Position numbers and translations under genes: made by a program. From NCBI RefSeq assembly GCF_963678635.1, contig NC_087065.1, forward strand, positions 76,547,786 through 76,611,785: a stretch of DNA of 64,000 bases, read 5' to 3'. The notes beneath the pieces are model-generated. The model was not told where the DNA came from. It was given only the letters and a program-made list of their open reading frames with translations, and did not search any database. The stretch's first letter is position 1; the number at the start of each line of letters is the position of its first letter. This document shows positions 24,601 to 36,345 of this stretch, one piece after another. The stretch comes from Symsagittifera roscoffensis. Its lineage: Eukaryota; Xenacoelomorpha; Acoela; Convolutidae.

Positions 24601-27423
24601 TGTATTCTCGCGAAATCTCAAGAAAATCAGTTTTGTTAGTTTGGTAAATTGTAATGGTTTTCTATGCTTTTTAATAGATTAAAATAATCCCTAACTTGAA
24701 TTATGACTCCGCCTCAGTTTTTTTCTCTGCTATCTGATTGTTTACACCCTTGCGTCAGATTAGTGTGTTATTATGAACCTTCTTTTTTTGTAACCTAACT
24801 CAAATAAAAGTGTTCATTAAAAGTAGTCACTAATTTAAAAGTTTCAATGTAGCATTGGAAATTGAATAGCATCTGTTCTCTGCTTTTTTGTGGCTAGTGT
24901 TTAATCTTCTATTTTATTTTGACTAAATAAAAAGCTTGAGTGGTTAGTGTGTATGACTCTTAATCTTAAGGTCTCATGTTGCAAGCTCAGACGTTGCCGA
25001 GTTTTTGCTAATTGAGACTCAATGATACTTTTTCTTATTGTATTTCATAAAGCTTGAAGGATTATCCAGTTTTATTAGCCTAATTCCATTAAGCATATGA
25101 CATTTACGTGAGGATCAAGATAATAGATAAGTGCTTTGAAATCTCCAGCCGTTTTTTATAGTGATCTTACGTTGAGTTGCATAATTGTTAGATTATTCTT
25201 CGGACCATTTGAAAAATGGGGAAGAACTTAGTATTCGGGTGGCTTTTAGTCTTTTCTTTTTTTAATTTTCCTCAGTATTGAGAAAAACTGTTTAAAATTT
25301 TTGATCTGTATTTCAGTTTCGAACGAATAAAGCGAGCGAACATGCTTACAACAGCTTATTTATGCTTAATTTTACGCAAAAAAAACTAGTTTTTGAAGAT
25401 TTTTAGCACCGTTTTGGGAATCAAAAACTGCTGGTTTTCTCTGCAAAAAAAATTGAAAAAGTTTTTGATAATGAATTTTTTGTTTTTGATTTTTTTTGTT
25501 ATTGTTCTTCAAAAACTTGTCCAATTTGCCTAATTTACTATGACTGTCGAATAGGCCGACGTCAGATCCTTTTTATCACACCACGCATAAAAAACTACTC
25601 TTGAAAAAAAACTTCTCATTTGTGTTTTTTAAAGACATGGTCGGAACATTCTGTGCTACTTGGACAGTAACCGGCTATCTTTTTTTTTTCATTTTGACGA
25701 TGCTTTTTGATTAATCAGATGTTTTTTTCAACAAAGGGCCTATCTTATTTTGCGTGTAGTTGAAACGATGGATCTGATTGTGCAGGTGAAGATAGTGGAT
25801 CTGAGCAGTAGAGAGGTGGTTCCCTGGGGCCAGGAGGGGGAGTTGTGTGTGAAGGGTCCACAAGTCATGAAGGGCTACTTCAAGAATGAAGAGGCCACAA
25901 GGAATACCATCGACACTGAGGGATGGCTCCTGACAGGTGAATGACAGATGTCTATATCAAATCACCCGTCGAAGTTAGCTCTTATTTGTTCATCCTTCTT
26001 CATTTTTTGGTGCGATTCTCAAGTTGATGGCATCTATCGTGTCTCTTATCCAGTCTCCGACCTGTCTAAAGTTAAATTATTGAATTACCATTGTTTAATT
26101 CGCATCGGAGAAGCTAAATCTTTTTATTTAACTTAATGATTTGGCAAAATGGATTGAATATAGCGCTAGTTAAAAATAGACGAGCAAAATTTCATTTTAA
26201 AATGATCTTACAAACTAACTCTCACAAGCTCTAAAGTTACCTATTAAAACTCTCTTATATGCGTTGTGTTTATAAGTTTTCGTTTTTTATAGCTAACTGA
26301 CGAATGCCAAGTAAGACCTCTATTATTGCAACTACTTTGTTCAATATTTTTCAGCTGTTTTGCTTAGTTTAAACGCCTGTTGTCATTTAAATTGGTGTAA
26401 AATAATTCAAAGTTTCCCTACAAAAGAGAAGATGCATGTGTTTCAGTGTTTCAAAATAGAAGATGCTTGATGATTGACATAAAAGATTGTTTTGCAGCTT
26501 GGTTTTGACTGCAAGACTGAAAAACTGCGCTGCAATAAGAATTATTTTTGGAAAACTGCGAAAAAGTTTGGGTTAACGGTATTTGCAAAAATTTGACATT
26601 ACTATGTTTTATCTCATTTTCAACAGGAGCAGCGCCTGATCAAAAGTTGTTTCAGGTGACATAGCGAAGGTCAATGAGAAGAAGCAAATGACAATTACGG
26701 ACAGACTGAAAGAGCTCATCAAGACCAAAGGATTCCAGGTCAGTACAAAGAACGACCTCATCAATGTATAGTAAAGGGGGGGGGGTCTATTCTCATGCGC
26801 GAAGGACTGGAAATTATCAACCAATCACCGGCTTTTCATCTGTCCAAAATTGACTAATTTTTGAACACTGAGCTCTGATTGGTCGACGTTTTCTTTATTT
26901 TTAAATTGGTTGAGTTTTCGCGTATGAAGGTTTCCTTCAGGTTACAGGTTTTCCGATATGCAAAAAACAAGTTGCTTTCGGCACGGCACTTCAAAAATAG
27001 AATTTGCTGCAAAAATGAAATATATGGATGAAAATTTACTTCAGTATTTTGAAATTTTACCACTTGTTACTCATTTAAGCTCTCTTCAGCTCTTGTAACT
27101 GTAGTATGTGTAACTACTTTGATCTTCTGCAGGTTGCACCGGCGGAACTGGAGGGAATTCTGTTGACTCACCCCGCTGTGCAGGACTGCTGTGTGTTCGG
27201 CACACCCCACGACTCCCTCGGAGAAGCGCCCTCCGCTTGTGTGGTGCTGAAACCAGGGGGAGGAGCTAGTCGTCTCCCCTCGGAGCAGGAACTGAAGGCA
27301 TTTGTGGGTCAGAAGGTGGCGCCTTACAAACAATTAGCCGGTGGGGTCACTTTTGTGGACCAAATTCCGAAAACAGCCAGTGGCAAGATACTCAGAAGAG
27401 TGCTCAGAGCTAGATTTTTGTAA
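21612..27423 (+). CDS. 4-coumarate-CoA ligase / luciferase-like adenylate-forming enzyme, copy B
   Basis: Tandem paralogue of the gene upstream, same predicted chemistry. Exons 21612-21825, 22644-22782, 22977-23571, 23844-24047, 25786-25936, 26656-26738 and 27133-27423 give 558 residues with consistent phases. Motifs: [13 protein letters not shown] within one exon, [66 protein letters not shown] and [11 protein letters not shown] with the catalytic lysine. The C-terminus ARFL is not a peroxisomal signal. Three introns coincide with copy A (after the first exon, before DVV, and at TG/D); three are private, as are three in copy A. The last exon is almost identical to copy A while the rest is clearly diverged. 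Substrate is unknown; a bioluminescent role is possible for the superfamily but unsupported here. Confidence 0.92.
22115..22385. repeat. Dispersed repeat in intron 1 of ligase B
   Basis: The block TTTGACCAAAAAATTGCG, GGCGGGCGCTCCACTTCAAA recurs in modified form at about 59025-59075, in an intron of the adenylate cyclase. Part of it (GCTCGGAAAATCAATTTGGT) also occurs inside the MITE at 27586-27914. It is probably a relative of that non-autonomous element. Borders are uncertain. Confidence 0.4.
24740..25015 (+). repeat. AT-rich module plus tRNA-like segment in intron 4 of ligase B
   Basis: The module begins ACACCCTTGCGTCAGATTAG (about 24745) and ends CTCTGCTTTTTTGTGGCTAG (24880-24899). A tRNA-like stretch follows (GAGTGGTTAGTGTGTATGAC, 24939-24958). 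No hairpin tail is obvious, so the copy may be truncated. The private intron 4 of copy B (24048-25785) is otherwise AT-rich and empty. Confidence 0.45.
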
Positions 27424-27585
27424 CAATTTTTTTAGAAGCGCTTTGTTTTTACAAACTTTTCTATCTGTACAGTACATTGTTCGATAGAACAGATCAAGCA
27501 AAAAAATTTCTAAAGAAAAACGAATTCTTATTTGGCAGAAAAATAATCTCGGATCATTTACTTTAACCTAAACCTCACTCGCAAC

Positions 27586-27914
27586 CAGGGGCGGAATTGA
27601 CCCCCTCACCAATCTGGTATTATTTTATGACGTCCATTTTGGTCGACCAACTAAATTTTTTCTAAAGGCGCTTTAAGCGCCAATATAGGCTAATTTTGAA
27701 GGGGGACAACTAATTTCCAAAAAGCGTCCAAAAAGAACCTGTTTTTTTACAAAGTTTTGACAGCAGCGCGCAAATTCTCGTCAAAATACACTTTTTTTAG
27801 TTTTCTGGTAGCGCTCGGAAAATCAATTTGGTAGACCTACGAAAAAGTAGACACCATTTTAGACATTTTTTTTTGGAAATTCGCCCCCTCGAGAAAATCC
27901 TAGATCCGCCCCTG
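27586..27914. mobile_element. Non-autonomous hAT-type element (MITE), 329 bp
   Basis: Terminal inverted repeats CAGGGGCGGA (27586-27595) and TCCGCCCCTG (27905-27914) bracket 329 bp without coding capacity. The flanks CTCGCAAC (27578-27585) and CTCGAAAC (27915-27922) are an 8-bp target-site duplication with one mismatch. An 8-bp duplication with CAGGGGCGG ends is typical of hAT elements. It lies about 160 bp downstream of ligase B. Confidence 0.85.
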
Positions 27915-29115
27915 CTCGAAACTACTTAAATTTGGTTATGTAGCCTTCAGTTTGTACAGCTAATTTTTCTATTCAAAATCAGGTAGTGTAACATATCCTC
28001 GTCACCATTGAATTAAATCTCTAATGTGCCTGTGTTTTGAACACTGGAAGAGCTTCCATCTTAGTGCACTAAATATTTTGAGTGCAGTCAAGACAGTTTG
28101 TGAACGCTTAATTGGACACTGATACCGATTTCGAATGATCGATATTCTTATTGGGAAAATAATTGTGTGATATTGTTTGCAGTGGAACAGTTTCTAATAT
28201 CTGAAATCTGAATGGTTAGAATTGTCCGTGAGCAGAACAAACAACCAACTTAACCGAAGCTACAATTAGCAGACACGATTGAGCCGCAAACCGCTAAGGC
28301 ATGGTCGCTTGATTACTAATGCATTGCCCAAAAATAATGCCGGCGAAATGTGCGAACTATTTGAGTTTTAATTAATTGCCTTTTTTCATATCTCGTTCTG
28401 CTCCATTTTTTTCGTTCTGCTCATTGAACATTTTTTTTTCGACCGGTATCCCAAAAATTGGTTACCATTCGGTGGCACATATGAAAGTGCGATTGGTCAT
28501 TGATAAATTGATCGGTAGTTCCATTGCCCGCATTTGTGCAATTTCGTGTCTGTACAAAACCGCCCCATAAGAAACAGTCATAAGATTACAGATGAACAAA
28601 AAATGGTCCGATAAAAAAAGTCCGAAAAACGGTCCCAAGTGATAGTTATTTTAAACAATCGGTAGGGGAGAGTTGTCCTTGGTTCAAGCAACATAAGCCA
28701 CAGAATATTGACCGCCGCAGTCGGGCCGTTTTGCGAGCTTGCCAGCAGAGAGTAGGACTCTGTTCGTGAATTAGAGCTGGTTATCGCCGAGAAGCAGCGC
28801 CAAGCCTTCACCGGCGGTCTTAAACCGGACTGTTTTGCATCGGACTGTTTTGAATTGTTTCATGATTTTTTGGACTGTTTTGTATGGGACTGTTTTGTTT
28901 ATGCACCGTTCAATTTTATGCTTTTCAACGCAAATTTTATTGTTCGAAGTATTTTTATTTATAAAAACATCATTTCTAATATTTCAATGCTTGATCAAGG
29001 TCAAAATTGAATCCAGATAACCCTAGACTGGAAAACATCTAGAATTTACTTGTTGTTTTTTAAACTTATTTTATAGTACAAAAATTGCTGAAAATGTTGC
29101 CAGAAACAAAATGGT
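27915..29115. other. Gene-free stretch downstream of ligase B
   Basis: I see no exon or RNA gene. A GC-richer patch at 28660-28810 has short open frames on both strands but no recognisable protein. The phrase GGACTGTTTTG recurs four times at 28827-28900. Confidence 0.5.
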
Positions 29116-29119
29116 GTTT

Positions 29120-30745
29120 TTTCTTACTCAAGGGTATTGCAACCTGGTACTAGACTTTTTTCCCGTTAATATTTTTTTTCACAGAAAGGTCAGTTTAGTA
29201 ATTTACCATTTCTAAGCTCCTTTTAATGTACTACCTATATCTTAATCTACTACTTATTTGGAGATTGTATTTGATTTTTAAGTGGTCCCTGCAATTCTTG
29301 TAATTGTCTTTTTCGAAAATGTTTTGTTCTTTTTTCAGTTTTTTGGGTGTCGGCCTTAATGCTGTCGGCTTATTTCCCTAATGTTTTTTCTATCATTTAT
29401 TTATATACATTTCAAATTGAAATAGATTCAATTTTGACAATTATGTTCGTAAGTTTACAACGTATGTTCGTATTTTCAATTTTTTGATGGAATTTTTTTG
29501 ATTATTATTTTTTCTTTTCACATACATAGATTTATTAAGAGTAATCAACGTTATGAGTACTCTTATATAGGTCTGGGTGATTTTTTTGTCTTTTTTTCAG
29601 GAAAAACTCCTAAAATTTGTTCATGCTCAATTTTGATTTTACGCGGTTGGAAACTTTTCGGATATCGCAGCAAAATAAAAAAATTTAGTTTTCGATCCAG
29701 GGTTAAATTAATCAAAGCAGCCTCAATCTTGTTTTTGAAATTCAAAGATCTATTTTCATCTAACAATTTGGGAGTTGAGAATTTTTCAAAAAACAAGCCA
29801 AACATTTTTCTGTCTCCTTGTGTTCATCAACTCTTTTCCAGCTGTCTGTTGGCTGTGTTTACTATTTTAAAAAGTATATACAAGATGTTTAAAAAAAATC
29901 GACACTTTATATCCATGAAATTTTTTCAAATAAAAAAACGATAGTTTTCAGATGAGGCTCAAAGTTTTTTAATTGAAAAGATGCAAAACCAGAATTGAGG
30001 CTCAAAGTTAAGGCTGTGTAATGAGTTTAGTTGAAATATATAGCTTGGCTTTAGCAGATGAAAATGATTTCACCTGCGAGAGCAAAAGTACTTGTAGTTC
30101 AGTAGTCGGACTTCTTTTCACGTAAATCACCTTTCTTATATCCACGACCATGTAACATAGGGTCTAGGGTTCTAGACCCGGCCGGACCTTTGTTTCTGTT
30201 CTTTTGTTGGTTTATTTTGTACTTTTTTTGTACTTTTTGTACTTTTTTTGTTGGTTTATTTTCCAAAGCATGAATTTTTTAGCAGTTTTAATAACTTTAA
30301 TTGGAAATCTTTCGTTATATTTTAACTTGACCAACTTAGATTTCCTTGAATGATTTTTTAAATTTTTTTTTTGCTATAGGGGTTCAATTTATGCGGAATC
30401 GGCTTATTTTAAGGTCAACAATCAGACTTTTCTGCTTCGTGTGTTTCAGGAGGAACGTGGGCGAAAAAACTTTGAAAGTTTTATTGTTCAAAATTATACT
30501 TCTCCAAATGTTTTTGGCTGATTATATTGCTGGTGAAGGAGTTTCTTGCCAGGTTTTCCTCTAAATGAGCATCATGTGAGACAAATTTATGAAATTTTTG
30601 TAGCTTTAGTTTTTTTTCGACTTTGTTTTTAATGAATTTTTTCAGCGTAGTGGTTTCAATCTCAGATTCTGTCTGCTAGCTTGCAATGCTATATTGTGAT
30701 GAATTGCAAGTGTTGCAAAGCTCCGCTTCACCTTTTTGTTTAGAA
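29120..30745 (+). repeat. Long non-coding dispersed repeat (family 2), copy 3
   Basis: A degenerate head at 29128-29215 (CAAGGGTATTGCAACCTGG, ACTAGACTTTTTTCCCGT, CACAGAAAGGTCA) and a tail at 30700-30740 (ATTGCAAGTGTTGCAAAGCT, CCGCTTCACC) bracket AT-rich sequence. Open frames inside are low-complexity and F/K-rich, so I do not call genes. Confidence 0.4.
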
Positions 30746-32280
30746 GTGTTTCGAGTTTAGTTGAAATATGTTTGCTTGGCAACTTTTTTTGTTTTTTTTT
30801 TGTTTTCTCATCAAAACTGAGGCTCAATGTTTTCTCAGAGGTTTCAGATTTTTTGTTTTGCGATGTTGAGCGAAGCGTCTTATCAAAAGTTTGTTATGAA
30901 CTTTCTGAAACCTTTGTTAGGCAGCATAAGAAGCTCATTTTGATTCAATTGGTTCCGCGATTGACCAGTAGTCTTAGCGTATTTTTTTGGTTGACTAAAA
31001 AGAGACGAAAATGATCCATTCGTAGGATAAAGCTACTGGTCCGAATTGCGCACAATATAATGCACCGTATTAATTCTGGTAAATTCGAAGCAATATTTTG
31101 GCTTATATCCACCCAATTAAAGAAATTTTTTTTCAAAATTCCATTTCTTTTCATTGTTCTGGTTTGTTTAAATCAGCACAGTAGATCAAGAAAAGGAAAT
31201 GCATATCGTTACAGATCACAAAACAGGCCTTCATGTTTTTTAAGAAAGGAGATTCCGATGACCGCACCCTTGAGTTGATGCATACTTTTTGATGCATACT
31301 TGTGTTGCACCTGTTGATTTGAAATGCATAATTTTGCACGATTTATCAATTCAACTACTTTCTTGAAGTAGGTTGATTTTATAGCGGCACTCGACTATGA
31401 AAATTACTTCAAATTTAATGATCTCATTGTGTCATTTGGTTAATGAAATCAGGAGTTAATTGTCTCTAGAATTATCACCGTTCATTAAATCAATCACACA
31501 TTTCCAGTTATTCTAGTTTTGTCTATCTTTAAAATTTTGCTCGAGTATGTAATTTCATTTTTATTATCCGATCACCAATTTTTGTGTTATTTGATGGACT
31601 TCAAAGTCAGCTGTCGTTTTTTCCTCGCAAAATTGGGTGCCTCAAATGAAGATCAGAAGGAGTCAACGAGTACATTTGAAATGTTATTTCGAACTGCATC
31701 AAAATGTTGACAAAGTTTTTCAGTGTCGAAATACATCGCTCGGTGTTTAATTTTGTGATTTTTAGACTCTTATAGTCTTTAGAGGGTTTTCGTCCAGAAT
31801 AACGATAATTGAAGTACGAATTTTAAATTAAATTTTTAACAGGCGGTTTTGGGTTACTGTTCTTGCTTTTATGACAAGTCATACGAAGTTCCCCAATTTT
31901 TTTATTTCAGTTTTTTTCGGCTTTGACTGTTTACAACGTACCTACGCGTCTCTCAAGAAACAGATAAGTTCCAATTTTTAGAACTGCCATTGATCAAATT
32001 TATTTTGTATCCCTTCTCTTTTTAGATCTGAAGATGACAGTCCCTTGTTATTTATTTATTTATTTAAATATTCATCATGAGTAATCAAATTATCATAACA
32101 TAATATGCAAAAATTCAAAGATAACTCATGATAGGACAACCAGAAAGCCAACGAGAGGCTTGTTGAAGGTTGCCCCGTAAAGGAATCACATCATATGACA
32201 TCAAAAAGTTCAATAATTAATTTAGGTCAAGAGGCAAATTTAAAGCGAAAAAAAACGAGACTTAAATAGTGCAATCACTC
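30746..32280. other. Gene-free stretch before the LINE
   Basis: AT-rich with only short, composition-driven frames. A short TTTA repeat at 32048-32067 lies next to the LINE 3' side. Nothing else was recognised. Confidence 0.5.
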
Positions 32281-32557
32281 TTTTTTTTTAAATTTAAGAT
32301 CTTTATTCTTTAACATGAGAACCAGAGATATAATGCAAGCTTATACTTACAAGGGTATACAACTGACAGTGGGCGGATGCGAAATAATGACTGTTAATTT
32401 AATTAGCGAGCAAGTGGGCCCAGTTCTTAAGAGCTGGTAATCCAGTTGTTCGCTTTTTTCTAACTCCCCTCCCTAGAGTCCACTGCCTGGTACCTTCGAC
32501 GAGAGGTTAACAGGTCTAACCGAGGACTCAGGGAAGTTAGAATGGATTAATTCAAGT

Positions 32558-35369
32558 CTAGCGATATAATTCATCAATCAAATGGCAATTTCCTATTATA
32601 TATGAATCTAAGATTGAATGACAGAAAGCATTTTTTGAATGATGGGTTTCAGAGGAAGGTATAGTTACACACCAATTGGCTAATATATTGATTAATTTGG
32701 CAACACGATGGGAAACAGAGTTATATTTAAGCTTACTTTTCATTGATGGTAAAATACGAGCACCCTTTACTGATGACCTCGTTGAATAAAAAATAGTTTC
32801 ACATTTCTGAGACAATTCTTCATTAACTATTTTCTTTAGAATTTCATATACATGTAACTCGTATACAGTAGCAATTTTGCTGTTGGCCATTATTTCCGTT
32901 ATCGAGTCACGATAACTTTTGCGAAAGGTTATACGAAAAAATCGTTTTTGTAGTTTATGAATCACATCTAATGCACTTTTGCAAACTGCTCCATAAACAA
33001 GAACTCCATATTGAACACAAGGTTGTACATAAGTTTTGTAGTACATGACCATTTGTGAAATGGTCATCACATTACGAAGCCGGTATGCAACTCCGCAGAA
33101 GCGGGTTAATTTTTTTCGTATAATCTCAATCTGATCTTTAAAGGATAGTTTATTATCCAATTCAATGCCTAGGTATTTGCAGCTAGCAACGGGTTGTAAA
33201 CAAGTGTCTGCGAAATATATAGCATCAGCTTTGGATTTTGAAAAAATTGGTAGCTTAGACTTCGATCCTTCTACGGTAAGTTTATTAAACTTCATCCAAT
33301 TATCTATTCGATTTAGATCCTCTTGAAAGTCATCAAGGGAAGCGTTTTTGTTTTTAATAACAGATGTATCGTCAGCAAACAAAGTAAGTCGGCAATTTCT
33401 TACAATTCTGGGAAGGTCATTGATATAGATCAAAAAGAGCAACGGTCCTAAGACTGAACCCTGTGGCACCCCGCACAAAACATCTTTCAATTCGCTTTTA
33501 AATTGATTAAGGACAACATACTGTTTCCTATTAGACAAGTAACTTCTTAGAATTTCCAGCGACTTTCCTCTTACTCCATACCGCTCTAATTTATCAATTA
33601 AGATCGCATGATTGACAGTGTCAAAAGCTTTTTTCAGATCTAATAAAACTAACATAACGTCTTTTTTCTTCTGATCTCTCAGGTTACGAACCTCTTCTGT
33701 TAGATCTAGAACCGCTTTAACTGTGCTTAATTTACTACGGAAGCCATATTGATTTGTACTGAGCAACTTGCAATTTTCCAAATAACTACTTAATCTGATA
33801 TGAATTGTCTTCTCAAAGATTTTTGACAGCGTTGATAACAAAGATATGGGTCGATAATTTCCATATTCGTCTTGCAATCCACCTTTATGAATCGGAAAAA
33901 CTTTAGCAATTTTTAATTATTTCGGATAGCACCCATTTGTGTAGCAGGTATTGAAAAAGTTCGTGAGCCATGGCGTGATTATTGGTTTACATAATTTGAC
34001 TATTGCTGTATTGATGCAATCACAACCCGAGCTGAGTTTATTTGGTAATTCTGTTATTATTTCTTCTATTTCTGTTTCCTTTATACTCGGAAAGAACATT
34101 GAATAATCAACATTTTCTAATGAAATAGGATCTGCAACTCCAATTTTATCACTTAGATTTGGACCAATATTTACAAAAAAAATGTTCATATCTTGAGCTT
34201 TTTTTTTCATTTATATCATCTGGCAACGTTACATTTTTATGTTTTCCAAGATATGCTGCAACCGCTTTGTGATACTTATGAGAGTCTGTTGTATTTAGCT
34301 TAGATCTCCAGAATCTTCTGAATGATTTCCGATTCAGGGCATTGGATTTGTTTCGTAATGAGTTATATTTGATCTTGTTATCTTCTGTGGGGTTTTGTAT
34401 ATATGTCCTGTATGCGAATGCTTTTTTGTTTGCTACTTTTTTCACTTCATTTGTCACCCAGGACTTGTTATTTTTCGGCACATAACGAGTTTGAGAGGGA
34501 GCAAATCTATCAATGCAACTGAGAATTATTTCATAGAAATTTTCAGCAGATTTATCCAAATCGGATAAGGTACCATCAACTTCCTTCAGTTTGGACTGTA
34601 AGAGGAAAGCAAACCTTAACCATGTATCGTCATTTTCAAAAACATTCATATTTCTAAAGCTAAATGTTTCTTTATATCTACTAACCAATTTTGGCATAGA
34701 GATAGAAACTTCAATCATGAAATGATCGGCTGGACCCCAGCGGTGTATGCAACTATTGTTAATTCCAATATTTCCCCAAATATGATCAATACAAGAGTTT
34801 GTTTTTGAAGTTACTCGTGTCGGTAACAGAGGTGACAACAAATGATAACCGAAAGAACTGAACATTTCAGTAAGATCATCTCTTGCCTGGTGTTTTTTCA
34901 TCATATCAATATTAAAGTCTCCCATAATCACATGTCTCTTTTTCGACTTGGCTTCGGTTAAGACCTATTCTAGTTTGTGGACAATATCCTCGACCCTCAT
35001 TGACGGTTGACGATATATAACAGTTACAGCCGTTGCCGTTTTATCACTTGCTACAACCTCTATTTTTAAAATTTCTCCTGCAGACACCTCCACTAACTGA
35101 CTGGTATTAAGCTCCGTTCGTATATATAAACCTACTCCACCTCCTCTGCTCAGCCGAGGGCTCGAGAAAAACTTGTATCCTTGCAAATTGAACAACTCGG
35201 CTGAATCATTAGGGTTCAGCCAAGTTTCAGTGACAGCGATAACAGATGGGGCTATTGCAAGTTGCTCAAGACTTACTTTAAAGGCTTCAAAATTAGATTT
35301 AAGTGATCGCACGTTAACATTTAGTAATGAAACAGCCTCAAGAACTTGGGTAAATGACGATGGGGACAT
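32558..35369 (-). pseudogene. LINE ORF2, endonuclease-reverse transcriptase, broken
   Basis: The ATG at 35369 opens an AP-endonuclease domain with its usual residues: NVRSL, ETWL, RGGGVGLYIR, IYRQPS, MGDFNID and ADHF. The reverse transcriptase follows with YRPISLLS, the Asp of [23 protein letters not shown] and LFADDTSV. The coding frame is interrupted by an in-frame TAG at 34965-34967, a frameshift at a 9-base T run (34199-34207, plus strand) and an in-frame TAA at 33917-33919, so no full-length enzyme can be made. The catalytic motifs themselves are preserved. The product would be about 930 residues, normal for the group. Confidence 0.93.
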
Positions 35370-35435
35370 AAAACGAAATAAAATAAAAATGAGATTGAAT
35401 AAAAGTCCCTACTGAGGCTGTCTTGTCTTAAATAC

Positions 35436-36342
35436 TTAACCACTGTCTTCTACAGTAAACACACTTGAAGTATTGCTAACATTAGAATGAAGCTCAGTTT
35501 GAGGAGATTGTTTTGCTAAGTTATCAACATACTGCTCAATTTTTTCAGGTTCATTTCTGTGCTTTTTAACATAATCAAGGATTTGCTGATCCGACCCGGG
35601 ACTTGGCGGAGACACTCGTTTTGGCGTTGTCGTGTTGACATTTAGCCTCATCGTTGCATCTTGATTTCCTAATTGAAAAACTGATTTTCTCTTCTTTGCT
35701 AAAATTTGCGCTTTTCCAGAAGCAAGCAACGTTTCCGCATCAACCGAGTCTGCAACATTATGAGTGAACACCTTCCCGTTCTCACGCTTTATAAAGACTT
35801 GCGGTGCGCAGTTGTTCGTTGTTGTTTTCAAATTCAGGCCTTCCATATAGTCGAGTAAATCCGCATCTCTCTTTGTCAGTCTCTCAAAAAGGTATACAGG
35901 TTTTTTATTGATCTGATTGAGATAATATCGTAAAAAATGCTTCCTTGCCCAGATACGGTCTTTGACATCAAAATAGACAAATTTCACAATAATGGCTGGG
36001 GGGGGTTTTGATGTCGCGAATTGGGCCTAGAGGGTGACACGCTACCATGGAATCACGAGGCACATAGATGTCAATTGCTTCACGAAAGAATGCGATTACA
36101 TCTTCTACATAATCAGAGCCATGTCGCAGAGGTAAATTGTTTATAATGATACAATCTTTTGAGGAATAGCGCTCCAGATCATTTACTTTTTTCTTCAGAA
36201 AAATTAATTCATTTTTCATGTTTGCAATGGTGCCGCTTTGAGTTTCAACATGGGATAAAAGATCTTGCAGAATTGATTTCAAAGATGGATCAATATCATT
36301 CGACAGTTGGTTGATATTTTCTTTGATAATGTTCAACATCAT
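35436..36342 (-). pseudogene. LINE ORF1, nucleic-acid-binding protein, frameshifted
   Basis: Starts at an ATG at 36342. The first segment (to about 35968) has an N-terminal heptad-like coiled coil (LLSHVETQSGTIANMKNELI, LKKKVNDLERY) followed by an RRM-like stretch (DCIIINNLPLR). The frame then shifts at an 8-base G run (35998-36005 on the plus strand), and coding continues from about 35987 (KFVYFDVKDRIWARKHFLRY) to 35436 with a basic, Ser/Pro-rich tail. This layout is typical of LINE ORF1 proteins that coat element RNA. The single-base shift in a homopolymer could be a real mutation or a sequencing error. Confidence 0.8.
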
Positions 36343-36345
36343 GAC

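Larger units (their letters stand above)
32281..36345 (-). mobile_element. Decayed non-LTR retrotransposon, CR1/Jockey-like, two ORFs
   Basis: Minus-strand order is ORF1 (36342-35436), a 66-nt gap, ORF2 (35369-32558), a 3' UTR with an AATAAA signal at about 32301-32306, and a short A tail (T run 32281-32289 on the plus strand). The apurinic-type endonuclease and reverse transcriptase place it in the CR1/Jockey group. Disablements are one frameshift in ORF1 and a frameshift plus two in-frame stops in ORF2. The 5' end is not defined; unassigned sequence continues to about 36540. No target duplication was found by eye. Confidence 0.9.

Noticed and set aside
13129-27423. Firefly-type luciferase assignment for the two ligases
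   Set aside because: Motifs such as LPLYHIYGL and GEICVRG are 4CL-like and shared by many acyl-CoA ligases; no peroxisomal C-terminus and no evidence of luminescence.
28578-28811. GC-richer open stretch downstream of ligase B
   Set aside because: No recognisable protein on either strand and no credible splice context; could be an old element, not callable.
29498-29944. 148-codon F/K/S-rich plus-strand frame
   Set aside because: Low-complexity translation of T-rich repeat DNA without recognisable motif, and it overlaps an equally open minus-strand frame.
32048-32067. TTTA repeat as the LINE 3' end
   Set aside because: An AATAAA followed by an A tail at 32281-32306 (minus strand) is a better 3' end; the TTTA run lies outside.
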